Shown in pieces: positions 1 through 7,750 of a stretch of 13,413 bases of DNA. The notes under the pieces were generated by a model that was not told the DNA's origin, ran no database searches, and was given only the letters and a program-made list of their open reading frames with translations. Made by a program: the position numbers and the translations under genes. The DNA lies in contig JAUQXU010000454.1 in NCBI GenBank assembly GCA_030837935.1, positions 1 to 13,413 of the forward strand. Reading direction: 5' to 3'. Within the stretch, counting starts at the first letter, position 1; every line of letters starts with the position of its first letter. The DNA comes from Candidatus Brocadia sp. Its GTDB lineage: Bacteria; Planctomycetota; Brocadiia; Brocadiales; Brocadiaceae.

Positions 1-27
1 GAAGAGGAAGAGGAAGAGGAAGATTAG
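1..27 (+). CDS. 3' end of an unknown gene with poly-Glu C-terminus (partial)
   Basis: Frame 1 reads seven glutamates, one aspartate and a TAG stop, encoded by an alternating gaa/gag repeat. The rest of the gene lies outside the window, so its function cannot be assigned. Short acidic tails of this kind end many unrelated bacterial proteins. That this is coding rests on the in-frame stop and on the terminator-like hairpin about 75 bases downstream, both consistent with a + strand gene ending here. It could instead be a chance open frame through a GAAGAG repeat. Confidence 0.5.
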   Translation, partial: EEEEEEED

Positions 28-101
28 CGTTTCACATGTATAGCGGAACCTTTCTTAAATTATATTTATCCATCGTATGCTATAACCGCAACTCATTATC
101 T

Positions 102-135
102 CCCTTCATCCATCTCCGCAGAGATAGATGAAGGG
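102..135 (+). terminator. hairpin terminator between the left-edge gene and holB
   Basis: A 15-bp stem with a single mismatch (C111 against A126) encloses the tetraloop CGCA at 117-120. The left arm is CCCTTCATC plus ATCTC and the right arm is GAGAT plus GATGAAGGG. The stem is followed by a run of A and then five T (147-151), so the U-tract is displaced by about ten bases from the stem. It probably ends transcription of the upstream gene. It could also act as a processing stem or attenuator ahead of holB. Confidence 0.55.
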
Positions 136-206
136 GGGTAAAAAACTTTTTCCAAAAATTTACAGCTCAATTCAACAGTAACGTTTGACTTAAGACGATA
201 TAATTC

Positions 207-1244
207 ATGTCTTTTAAAATCATTTCTTGTCAGGATCATGTTGTAAAATTATTTCAAAATGCCATTATACGTGATCATCTGGCACACGCTTATATTTTTG
301 CTGGTCAAGAGGGTATAGGCAAAACATTATTTTCTAAAGAATTAGCAAAAGCAATTTTTTGCCAACATCCGGGTGTGGATGCGTGTGATACCTGTAGTCA
401 CTGTAAGAGAATTGACAGTGACAGTTTTTCTGATCTATTTTTGATAGTCCCTGAGAAAAACAGTCGGGTAATTAAAATAGAGCAATTAAAATATCTCCAG
501 GATGTCCTGAATGTGAAACCTTTGGAATCGAAGTACAAAATGATAATTATCCATTCTGCAGATAAGATGAACGAAGAGGCCTCTAACTGTTTATTGAAAA
601 CCTTAGAAGAACCCCCTTCGTATGCGATTATTATATTAATCGTAACCTCTTTAGAATCGGTTAGAGAAACGGTTCGGTCAAGGTGCCAGATCGTGAGATT
701 TTCCCCTTTATCGATGACTGCGATAAAAGGCATCCTCGTAAACCGTTTTCAACTGGATGATAAACAGGCAGAACGATTGGCATTCGTATCCAGCGGTAGT
801 ATGGAGAGGGCTGTGTTACTTTCCGGCACACATGTCCTCGAAAAGAAAGACTGGCTTATTAACCGGATTTTGAAATTAGAAGTGCAGGATAATTTAACTT
901 TTTCAAAGGAATTATTCGAAGAATGGCATATCCAGGATTTGGATGTGTTAGAAGAAAAACGAACGCATGTAAAAGAACTTATCCTATCGTTTCTTTTGTA
1001 TTATCGTGACTTGCTTGTTTGTAAGATTGAAGGGGAGTTGCCTCTTTATCATACGGGTTGGAGAGATGCATTGACTTCCAAGAGTCAGTCGGTGTCTGAA
1101 GATGTGCTGTTCGACATTATACATGTAATCAAGGCATCACTTGAGTATCTTGATCGTAATGCCAATATTGCTTTGTTGCTGGAGAATATGATAACAAAGA
1201 TACTTCGTCTTCAATTTGGTTACAGGATACCATCCTTACCATAA
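207..1244 (+). CDS. holB: DNA polymerase III subunit delta' (clamp-loader AAA+ protein)
   Basis: This 345-residue protein is a subunit of the clamp loader that opens the sliding clamp and places it on primed DNA in the cytoplasm. The N-terminal AAA+ module has the typical delta'/gamma opening (a QDHVVK segment, then LAHAYIFAG) and an intact Walker A, GQEGIGKT, at residues 33-40. It has a four-cysteine zinc module (C52, C60, C63, C66), a Walker B-like strand near 112-120, a LLKTLEEPP segment at 129-137 and the SRC motif at 158-160. The C-terminal half (about 170-345) is the helical lid and collar. The length fits delta' and is too short for a full tau. The ATG at 207 matches the family start, although no good Shine-Dalgarno precedes it. 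Unlike E. coli delta', the P-loop looks complete, as in many other phyla. A DnaX-like gamma protein is a less likely alternative. Confidence 0.9.
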   Translation: MSFKIISCQDHVVKLFQNAIIRDHLAHAYIFAGQEGIGKTLFSKELAKAIFCQHPGVDACDTCSHCKRIDSDSFSDLFLIVPEKNSRVIKIEQLKYLQDVLNVKPLESKYKMIIIHSADKMNEEASNCLLKTLEEPPSYAIIILIVTSLESVRETVRSRCQIVRFSPLSMTAIKGILVNRFQLDDKQAERLAFVSSGSMERAVLLSGTHVLEKKDWLINRILKLEVQDNLTFSKELFEEWHIQDLDVLEEKRTHVKELILSFLLYYRDLLVCKIEGELPLYHTGWRDALTSKSQSVSEDVLFDIIHVIKASLEYLDRNANIALLLENMITKILRLQFGYRIPSLP

Positions 1245-1258
1245 CGTATATCCAATTG

Positions 1259-1280
1259 TGCCGTATGATAAATACGGGCA
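1259..1280. terminator. small hairpin between convergent holB and C39 gene
   Basis: TGCCGTAT (1259-1266) and ATACGGGCA (1272-1280) form an 8-bp stem with one bulged G around a GATAA loop. It sits 15 bases after the holB stop and 41 bases from the stop of the converging gene. A bidirectional terminator role is plausible from its position, but no clean T-tract follows on either strand. Confidence 0.3.
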
Positions 1281-1320
1281 TCGTTATAAAACAAGGGCAA
1301 TAGGCTAACGAAGCGACGAT

Positions 1321-2421
1321 TTATAGTTCTATGCTTTCCTCAGCACCGATTTCATCCGCATACGTGTAGGCAGGATAAAAATTCTTATTACCATTCGTAT
1401 CATTATCTTTATCCGCCTTTATATCTTTTTTACTATTCTTACCCACTTCCGGAACAGCGCCAGATACAAGTCCTGTTGCCTTTACGGTGATTGAGGAACC
1501 TGACCCATCTACATCGAGCATGACATCCCATGTAACCGTGACAGTTTCTCCGGCCTGGAGATAACCAATATCGATTCTGGGTACGCCTCCCAATACCTGC
1601 ATGCCTGCGGGGAGGATAATCTCTGCATGGGTATTGAAGGAAGAATAAGCTGAGCAATCGAACGGTTGGGGACAGGGATAAGTAATTTCTGCAGTTACCT
1701 TGAGTACGGAACCTGCAGTCGTTTCTCCGCTTGCGTGAATGGTAACCGTCCATGGCATCATTACCGTTCCCCAATAAGGGCGGGAAGTTCCGTATCCGGT
1801 ATAATTCCATGCGTTTTCCAGGTCAGTCATGCTCCATGTAATTGTCCCATCAAGGTTTGTCCTTCTATTTAGGTCACGACCCCATGGATCTAGAAAGTAA
1901 ACAACGCCCTCCTCTTCATCGTATCCTACAATTACCCGGTAATGCGCCGTATCATCATCTGGTGCAAATTTCATGAATAAAAGAACAGGAATGTCCAGAG
2001 CAATGAGTCCTTTAAGGGATGACCACCAAAAGATGTCTGAAGAATAATCAAAAGAGACATAACCCAAGGGTCTTTCAGGATAGCCGGCTTTAGGAGCGTT
2101 GCGGGGGAAGAATCTTCCATGGGCTCTGCTCAGATGACTAAAAAAACCAGCACGTACCATATCCCATGTATAAGTACCGATATAAGAGGAGCGGGTAACA
2201 TCCGCAATGGCCTTTTGATCAATGTCCTCTCCCCAAAAATCGTATAGTATTTCAAGGGCGGCAGGTCCGCAGGAAAGGCCTGTGATTTGTGTATGATAAG
2301 GAACATCGGAGATACGATGCGCTTTTGGTAACGATAGAGTTTCATCTGCACTATTTGCCAGATTAGCGAAACTAAAGATTATCAAAATCATCATTACAAT
2401 CAACACATTTTTATTTCTCAT
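1321..2421 (-). CDS. secreted C39-family peptidase-like protein with C-terminal beta domain
   Basis: This is an exported papain-fold protein of 366 residues; substrate unknown. Residues 1-25 form a signal peptide (charged start, hydrophobic core about 6-22, likely cleavage after NSA). Residues 38-215 carry a peptidase C39-like domain: Q45 as the oxyanion glutamine, C51 in the GLSCGPAAL motif, H160 in the TAHYRVIVGY motif and D178 in the FLDPWG motif. All expected catalytic positions are present. Residues 225-320 look like an Ig-like or conserved-repeat beta domain, and an Asp/Asn-rich calcium-loop-like stretch lies at 336-346. C250 and C256 could form a disulfide. The start is set at 2421 because the upstream in-frame ATG (2436) overlaps the sequence GGAGGTG, which is an ideally spaced Shine-Dalgarno for the second ATG. 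No ABC exporter is adjacent, so it is not a bacteriocin-leader peptidase of the transporter type. It may be co-transcribed with the upstream c-di-GMP gene. Confidence 0.75.
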   Translation of the reverse strand: MRNKNVLIVMMILIIFSFANLANSADETLSLPKAHRISDVPYHTQITGLSCGPAALEILYDFWGEDIDQKAIADVTRSSYIGTYTWDMVRAGFFSHLSRAHGRFFPRNAPKAGYPERPLGYVSFDYSSDIFWWSSLKGLIALDIPVLLFMKFAPDDDTAHYRVIVGYDEEEGVVYFLDPWGRDLNRRTNLDGTITWSMTDLENAWNYTGYGTSRPYWGTVMMPWTVTIHASGETTAGSVLKVTAEITYPCPQPFDCSAYSSFNTHAEIILPAGMQVLGGVPRIDIGYLQAGETVTVTWDVMLDVDGSGSSITVKATGLVSGAVPEVGKNSKKDIKADKDNDTNGNKNFYPAYTYADEIGAEESIEL

Positions 2422-2427
2422 ATCTTG

Positions 2428-2434
2428 CACCTCC
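2428..2434 (-). promoter_or_regulatory. Shine-Dalgarno that fixes the start of the C39 protein
   Basis: On the - strand this reads GGAGGTG, six bases before the ATG at 2421. It lies inside the first codons of the longer reading that begins at 2436, so the shorter protein with the cleaner signal peptide is the likely product. Confidence 0.75.
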
Positions 2435-2457
2435 ATCTAACATGTTTATGTGAGAGG

Positions 2458-2463
2458 ATTATA
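2458..2463 (-). promoter_or_regulatory. possible -10 box ahead of the C39 gene
   Basis: A perfect TATAAT on the - strand ends 36 bases before the start codon, in the 89-bp gap after the c-di-GMP gene. No -35 at 16-18 bases is convincing; the closest is TTGTAA with a 21-base spacer. The C39 gene may therefore have its own promoter or may rely on readthrough. Confidence 0.25.
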
Positions 2464-2510
2464 ACCCGAATGATCTATTATCTATTACAAGTATCCTGAC
2501 CTCTTGTATG

Positions 2511-4646
2511 TTACCTTTCGCCCGGTAATGGAGTAAACTCAGACGTAATATTGTTTTTCATGTCCGATATATGCTTATTTTCCTGTCTCAATAAGTTTGT
2601 AATTTCTTCAGCCTTCATAGGACTATACAATAGATAACCCTGCACATAATCACACCGGTACGAACGCAACAATTCCAATTGGCCTTGTGTTTCCACTCCC
2701 TCTGCAATTACCTTTATTTTAAGAGAGTGTGCCATGTCTATAATAGATTTAACAATCGCTGAGGCATCTGGATTGATGTCAATGTCTAAAATTAAAGACC
2801 GATCAATTTTTAATGTACTGAACGGAAGATGTTTCAGGCTATTTATCGAAGAAAAACCGATGCCGAAGTCATCCATCATGAGATGTATTTTCATTTTATT
2901 TAGTTCTTTAAATATTTCGAGTATGAGCCCTTTGCTCTCCATCACGGTACTTTCTGTGATTTCCAATTCAAAGGCGTCGGCTGGCAAACCGGTGTTTTTG
3001 ATTATTGTTCCGATCTGTTTCGGTAATTCTTTGTGCTCAAACTGTATTACTGATATGTTGACAGTGATAGTTATATTTGAAAATCCCATATCATGCCACG
3101 CCTTATTTTGAGCACATGCATTTTGTATTACCCAATAACCAATATTGTCGATCACTCTGGTTTCTTCTGCCAGCGGGATGAACTCATCTGGTAAGAGTAA
3201 ACCACGCTGTGGATGCTGCCAGCGAGCAAGTGCTTCTATAGCAACAATCTCGGCGTTTGTCAGTGAAACAATGGGTTGATAATAAATTACTAATTCCGAG
3301 CGTTCGATAGCATGTCGGAGATCGTTCTCTAACTGTAAAAAATTCATTGCCGTGTCATGCATTTCTCTGTTAAATATTGCATAGCGTGCTTTACCAAGCG
3401 CTTTAGCCTGATACATTACTGTATCAGCATCTCTCAGGATGTCCTCTGGACTATTATACAATTCACCTTTTAAGACAATTCCAATACTGGTCGAGATAAC
3501 TATTTTATGGCCATTAACAATAAAAGGTTTCTTCAAGTCTTCCAGGATTCTTTCGGCCACAAATTTTGCATTAAAAGCGTCATCGACACTATTAAGAAGG
3601 ATTGCAAACTCATCTCCTCCAAAACGAGAAACGGTATCTGCCTTCCGCAAGCACTCTTTCAGTTTTTTTGCAATTAATATCAGTAATTTATCGCCTGACA
3701 AGTGACCAAGGCTGTCATTTATAATCTTGAAACGATCAAGATCGAGAAATAATACTGAAAACGAACTGCTTTTATCTCTTTTTGCATGTTCAATCAATCG
3801 TTCTAATCGCTCCATGAAAAGATTCCTATTAGGCAGGCTTGTTAACGGATCGTGAAATGCATTGTATCGTAGTTGATCTATAAGACGATTACGCTCTGTA
3901 ATATCGCGCAATATACCCACTATCCCTATTTCTTTCTTATGGATGTCCTGAAGGATAGATGCCGACAGAAATGAGGGGAAAATTTCTCCGTCTTTTTTCT
4001 TTTTATTTATTTCGCCAGAAAATGCCTTTTCTTTTAATATTATCTCAACAACCTTTTTGGATTCAATAGGGCTGGCAAATAGGATGCGAAAAGATTTTCC
4101 TAATATTTCCGATTTGGTATACCCAAACATTTTTTCTGCAGCCGGGTTAAATTCTGTAATTTCCAGGTTCAAATTGGCTGCAACAATCATATCAAGGGAG
4201 CATGTAACAAGGTATTCTGTGTAATTTTTTGCCGATGAGGTTGCTTCTTCTGCGCGCTTACGCTCAATAGCGTGACGGATAGATTTTTCCAACAAAGAAG
4301 AGGTAATCTGCCCCTTGATCAGATAATCCGATGCCCCTGCCCTTATCGCCTCCGTATCCACACGGTAATCGCCTTGCCCAGTGAGCATGATAGCAGGGGA
4401 CTTGCAGTCATGGGTTATCGCTTCATGTAAGAGATCCAATCCCGTATGTTTACCGGGTTCGAGGCGATAGTCAAAAAGATATACGTCGTACTCTTTGACA
4501 TGAATAGCATTCAATGCCTCTTCGTATGTTTTTACCCAATCTAGTTCAGATTGCCAGATCAAGATTTCAGAAAGTAATTCACGAGTTATAAAATAATCAT
4601 CTTCGTCGTCATCTACGAGAAGTATTTTTATCCTGACATCATCCAT
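2511..4646 (-). CDS. REC-PAS-GGDEF-EAL c-di-GMP cyclase/phosphodiesterase
   Basis: This 711-residue cytoplasmic protein is a receiver-controlled enzyme for making and degrading cyclic di-GMP. Residues 6-125 are a receiver with acidic pocket D12-D14, phospho-acceptor D59, T89 and K111. Residues about 140-255 are a PAS domain (NPAAEKMFGY near 167-176). Residues about 260-425 are a GGDEF domain with an intact GGDEF at 343-347 and an RxxD inhibitory site (R334-D337) exactly five residues before it. Residues about 435-690 are an EAL domain with EALAR at 471-475, N530, E562/E565, DDFG at 592-595, K613 and E649, so both halves look catalytically competent. There is no membrane segment and no DNA-binding domain. 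It starts 14 bp after the response regulator gene; the TAAGGA at that gene's stop may serve as its ribosome site. Phosphorylation by the operon's histidine kinase is the likely control. Which activity dominates cannot be read from the sequence. Confidence 0.92.
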   Translation of the reverse strand: MDDVRIKILLVDDDEDDYFITRELLSEILIWQSELDWVKTYEEALNAIHVKEYDVYLFDYRLEPGKHTGLDLLHEAITHDCKSPAIMLTGQGDYRVDTEAIRAGASDYLIKGQITSSLLEKSIRHAIERKRAEEATSSAKNYTEYLVTCSLDMIVAANLNLEITEFNPAAEKMFGYTKSEILGKSFRILFASPIESKKVVEIILKEKAFSGEINKKKKDGEIFPSFLSASILQDIHKKEIGIVGILRDITERNRLIDQLRYNAFHDPLTSLPNRNLFMERLERLIEHAKRDKSSSFSVLFLDLDRFKIINDSLGHLSGDKLLILIAKKLKECLRKADTVSRFGGDEFAILLNSVDDAFNAKFVAERILEDLKKPFIVNGHKIVISTSIGIVLKGELYNSPEDILRDADTVMYQAKALGKARYAIFNREMHDTAMNFLQLENDLRHAIERSELVIYYQPIVSLTNAEIVAIEALARWQHPQRGLLLPDEFIPLAEETRVIDNIGYWVIQNACAQNKAWHDMGFSNITITVNISVIQFEHKELPKQIGTIIKNTGLPADAFELEITESTVMESKGLILEIFKELNKMKIHLMMDDFGIGFSSINSLKHLPFSTLKIDRSLILDIDINPDASAIVKSIIDMAHSLKIKVIAEGVETQGQLELLRSYRCDYVQGYLLYSPMKAEEITNLLRQENKHISDMKNNITSEFTPLPGER

Positions 4647-4660
4647 ATTATTCTTGTTCC

Positions 4661-5110
4661 TTACGATGGAAGTGCAACAATTTCAAACCAGTATTTTGAT
4701 AGCGTTCTTACGATTTCAACTAATAATGCAAAATTATTAGGTTTGTTTATGTATGAATTGACACCCATATCATACATTAACCGAATGTCTTCCTCTCTTT
4801 TTGATGTTGACATTATTACAATGGGGATTCGTCTCAGGTTTAGATTTGACTTGATTTCCTTTAATGCATCTTTCCCACTAATTTTGGGCAGATTTAGATC
4901 GAGGAGAATAATGCCTGGTCGTAACGTATTGTTTGGCCAGGTGTATTTCCCTCGGGAATAAAGATAGTCCAATAATTCTTCACCATCCTCAACGTAATGG
5001 ATAGTATTGCATACCTGAGCTTCTTCAAACGCATCTTTTATTATTAATCGGTCATCGGGGTCATCTTCAGCCATTAAAATGGTAATTGTATTTTTCGTTT
5101 TATTCATCAT
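4661..5110 (-). CDS. single-domain response regulator, Rcp1-like
   Basis: The protein is 149 residues and consists only of a receiver domain. It shows the acidic pair D16/D17, phospho-acceptor D71 in an ILLDLNLP strand, the STS switch at 101-103 and K123 in the NKP motif. The extended loop around residues 52-64 (YSRGKYTWPNN) and the overall layout resemble the Rcp1 family of stand-alone regulators that pair with phytochrome-type kinases. With no output domain it probably works by protein contact, as a phosphate shuttle or competitor. Its first codons overlap the end of the kinase gene by 11 bp in another frame, which points to translational coupling and a cognate pair. Two adjacent ATG codons (5110 and 5107) are both possible starts. 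Confidence 0.88.
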   Translation of the reverse strand: MMNKTKNTITILMAEDDPDDRLIIKDAFEEAQVCNTIHYVEDGEELLDYLYSRGKYTWPNNTLRPGIILLDLNLPKISGKDALKEIKSNLNLRRIPIVIMSTSKREEDIRLMYDMGVNSYINKPNNFALLVEIVRTLSKYWFEIVALPS

Positions 5111-6758
5111 CTTTTCTTTTTCCCTGATGTATCGGCAATACTATAATAAATTTCGCACCTTCCCCGGGAGTGCTTTTTGCGGTAATACTACCACTGTGGC
5201 GCTCTACAATCTTTCGACATATCGATAGTCCTACCCCCGTCCCTTCATATTCGTCGCGTCTGTGCAAGCGCTGAAACATTCCGAAAATGAACTCAGCATA
5301 CTTCTCGTTAAAACCAATTCCATTATCTGTTACGGTGATCTGGCAAAATCCATTACCGTGAGAGGTCAGATTGCGGTCTTGTTTTATACCGTTAAGATAT
5401 TGTGCCTGGATATCTACGATTGGATGTACATCTTTGCGATGATATTTCAGTGCGTTACCGATAAGATTCTGAAACAATTGATACATTTGAAGAGGGTCAG
5501 CGTCAATGACTGGCAAATTTCCAAAGCTTACACACCCCTTTGTTTTCTCAATCTGGATTTCCAAATCGCTGACCACATTCCGGATTGTCGTTGCAAGGTC
5601 AACCCGGGAAAATGGTCTGGCGTTTGTGGTGATTTTTGAGTACGCGAGAAGATTTTTTATGAGTGTCTGCATGCGTATCGATGCATTTTTCATACGCTCT
5701 ATGTAATCTCTCCCTTCATTATTTAAAGTCTTTCCATGTTTCGTAATTAATCGATCACCAAATACCAGCACCTTTCGCAACGGTTCCTGCAGGTCATGGG
5801 AAACTACGTAGGCGAACTGCTCCAAATCTTTATTGGAACGCATGAGTTCCACGGTTCTTTCTTCAAGGGAGTTCTCTATCCGTTTACGATAATTAATTTC
5901 CTGTAACAGTTGCGTGTTGGTACGCAGGAGTTCTTCGTTGTGTGATTCGATATCCCTGCGATATGCCTGCAAACGTCCGATCATATGGTTGAATGTGCCT
6001 GCAAGATCTGAAATTTCATCATTCGTTTGAACATGAACATACTGATCTAATATGCCCTCAGAAATACTTTTTGTTGCCAAACTCAATTTTTTGATGGGAG
6101 CGGTAATTCTTTTCGTAAGAAATAAGGTTAACATAACACCTATAAATATAAAAAGAGAGGTAAAAGCCAAAGTCGATACCTGGAATTCATTTATTCTTTT
6201 GTGAAGATTTCCAAGGGACAATCCAAGATAAACATACCCTATAATCTCCTGGTTTGCATTCTCCTTGTCGCTTAACAATATCTCTTTTGTTTTATTACCA
6301 GCAAAGCCGACTATGGGAGACAGGAAACTAATATACCGTTTCCCGTCTTCTTTATTGACAAGTTCTTCGTAAGTCGTTTTTGGAGGGAAACTGGAATTTG
6401 TCATACTCATTACCGGGGCCGGAGGAATTTCCAATCCTGATATAAAGCTTTTGCACATAAGTGGTTTTTTGTCTTTATCAAGAAGGCAAACATAAGCAAT
6501 ATCTTCATCCACTTCCACGCTCTCAATGATCTGCGTCATAGATTCTTTATCCCCTGTATAGATGCTGTATTCACTTGTTTGAGATGCCATGCCGGCAATA
6601 ATTGAGCCATGATTTATAAGATTACGATATATGTGGGAAGTTGCGTTTTGTATGAGAAAAAAGCTGATCCCTCCTGAAGTCACCAGGATGATTAAAATGG
6701 TCAAAAGATTAAATTTGACTGCAATGTTTATTTGCCTCTTTGTTTTTGTGGTAGACAT
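5100..6758 (-). CDS. membrane sensor histidine kinase (periplasmic sensor, HAMP, HisKA, HATPase)
   Basis: This 552-residue inner-membrane kinase has TM1 at about 15-36, a periplasmic sensor region at 37-193 and TM2 at about 194-214. A HAMP domain (ITAPIKKL start) covers 215-268, followed by a coiled-coil stretch at about 270-315. The phospho-accepting H-box is VSHDLQEPLR with H321. The ATPase part has N-box N431/N435, G1 DNGIGF at 478-483 and G2 GTGVG at 506-510. The H-box with QEPLR and the ATPase type match kinases that commonly partner Rcp1-like regulators. The periplasmic part has the helix-then-PAS-like pattern of Cache or CHASE-type sensors, but I cannot assign a family. It begins 3 bp after the binding-protein gene and overlaps the regulator gene, so it sits in the middle of the operon. 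Likely phosphate acceptors are the single receiver and the REC domain of the c-di-GMP enzyme. No strong Shine-Dalgarno is visible; coupling to the upstream stop is likely. Confidence 0.92.
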   Translation of the reverse strand: MSTTKTKRQINIAVKFNLLTILIILVTSGGISFFLIQNATSHIYRNLINHGSIIAGMASQTSEYSIYTGDKESMTQIIESVEVDEDIAYVCLLDKDKKPLMCKSFISGLEIPPAPVMSMTNSSFPPKTTYEELVNKEDGKRYISFLSPIVGFAGNKTKEILLSDKENANQEIIGYVYLGLSLGNLHKRINEFQVSTLAFTSLFIFIGVMLTLFLTKRITAPIKKLSLATKSISEGILDQYVHVQTNDEISDLAGTFNHMIGRLQAYRRDIESHNEELLRTNTQLLQEINYRKRIENSLEERTVELMRSNKDLEQFAYVVSHDLQEPLRKVLVFGDRLITKHGKTLNNEGRDYIERMKNASIRMQTLIKNLLAYSKITTNARPFSRVDLATTIRNVVSDLEIQIEKTKGCVSFGNLPVIDADPLQMYQLFQNLIGNALKYHRKDVHPIVDIQAQYLNGIKQDRNLTSHGNGFCQITVTDNGIGFNEKYAEFIFGMFQRLHRRDEYEGTGVGLSICRKIVERHSGSITAKSTPGEGAKFIIVLPIHQGKRKDDE

Positions 6759-6761
6759 AAT

Positions 6762-7730
6762 TCATTCATCAAAGACTTGATGTGCAGTACGAATATATTT
6801 TTCCTGAAAAGTTATCTTCATATGTCTGGCAGTTCTCAGATTCAGGGTGTAAAGCAACTTTCTGGGGAAAGATAAAGGTACAGAAGTCACCTTTGCGCCT
6901 CGTATTATTTCGATAGCCTTTTCTCCACATTGTGCTCCGATATCATGAAAATCATAGTCTAAAGAGCAAAGGGCTCCTGCCTTTGCCCATGTGGAAGAAG
7001 GACCGCAGAATGGTATCTGATTTCTGAATGAAAACAGCAGAATTTGTTTGGCCGTTAACGGATTAAATACGAGGGTGTCATTTATTCCCCACAAAACATC
7101 AGCATTCCTTGCTAAAACTTTTAGTGCATTGGGAATATCTTTTGGTGTATAAATCTCCACAGGATTAAGCTCGAGTCCCAAATTTCTTGCTATTATTTTA
7201 GCAAATTTGATCTTTTCTTTATTTTCCGCCGGGTTGTACATGACACCGATCGTTTTTGCTTCAGGAAGAAGACTTTTTAACCAATGAAACTGGGCTTCTA
7301 TCGGAAAGTCGAGTATTACCCCTGTGGCATTGCGTGCTCGTTTTATCATATCCTCATCGAGAATAAGGGTGGCAACAACTGGCACATCAGCAAATACCTT
7401 AAGAGCGTCTATTGTTGGGGTAGTTCCAACCGTAAATATCAATCTCGTTTTATTTTTTTTGATTTCCGGATATATCTGCGATATCTGTACTGTATCACCT
7501 TCAAGGATATAGACATCATATGTCGCCAGTATTTTTTGCTCCGTAAGATAATTCTGGAAACCTGCAAGTACCTCCTTATAAGGTGATTCCTTGTGACTAA
7601 CAAGCACGGTAATACGCAAATCTGCGGTAATGTGCAAATCTACTGCCGGAACAGCGGAGACAGTTATCCATAACACGAAGATTATGGTAAGGAACATTTT
7701 GAAAAGAACAAGTATTTTGCATTCGCGCAT
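6762..7730 (-). CDS. ABC-type periplasmic binding protein (ABC_sub_bind family)
   Basis: The protein is 322 residues. The N-terminus has a signal peptide (hydrophobic core about 8-27, then an AVPA site near 26-29). The rest reads as the two-lobed binding fold of the ABC_sub_bind family (the family of TrpX-like uncharacterised substrate-binding proteins). The lobe-start strand ITVLVSHKESPYKEVLAGF lies near 40-58, the TVGTTPT turn near 100-106, the hinge strand IGVMYNP near 161-167 and WGINDTLVFNP near 214-224. No permease or ATPase gene is nearby, so a transport role in an ordinary ABC importer is unsupported here. Its place between the TonB receptor and the histidine kinase (gaps 20 and 3 bp) suggests that it presents a ligand to the kinase sensor. 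The ligand is unknown; members of the family bind amino acids and other small solutes. No good Shine-Dalgarno precedes the ATG. Confidence 0.85.
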   Translation of the reverse strand: MRECKILVLFKMFLTIIFVLWITVSAVPAVDLHITADLRITVLVSHKESPYKEVLAGFQNYLTEQKILATYDVYILEGDTVQISQIYPEIKKNKTRLIFTVGTTPTIDALKVFADVPVVATLILDEDMIKRARNATGVILDFPIEAQFHWLKSLLPEAKTIGVMYNPAENKEKIKFAKIIARNLGLELNPVEIYTPKDIPNALKVLARNADVLWGINDTLVFNPLTAKQILLFSFRNQIPFCGPSSTWAKAGALCSLDYDFHDIGAQCGEKAIEIIRGAKVTSVPLSFPRKLLYTLNLRTARHMKITFQEKYIRTAHQVFDE

Positions 7731-7750
7731 TTTTCATTTTACCCAGCACA

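Noticed and set aside
199..204. Perfect TATAAT just before the holB start
   Set aside because: It ends two bases before the ATG at 207, so transcription would begin inside the gene. TTGACT is only eight bases upstream, so there is no valid -35 spacing.
5262..5706. Open frames on the + strand inside the kinase gene
   Set aside because: They are antisense to conserved HisKA/HATPase coding sequence and have no ribosome site or recognisable motif.
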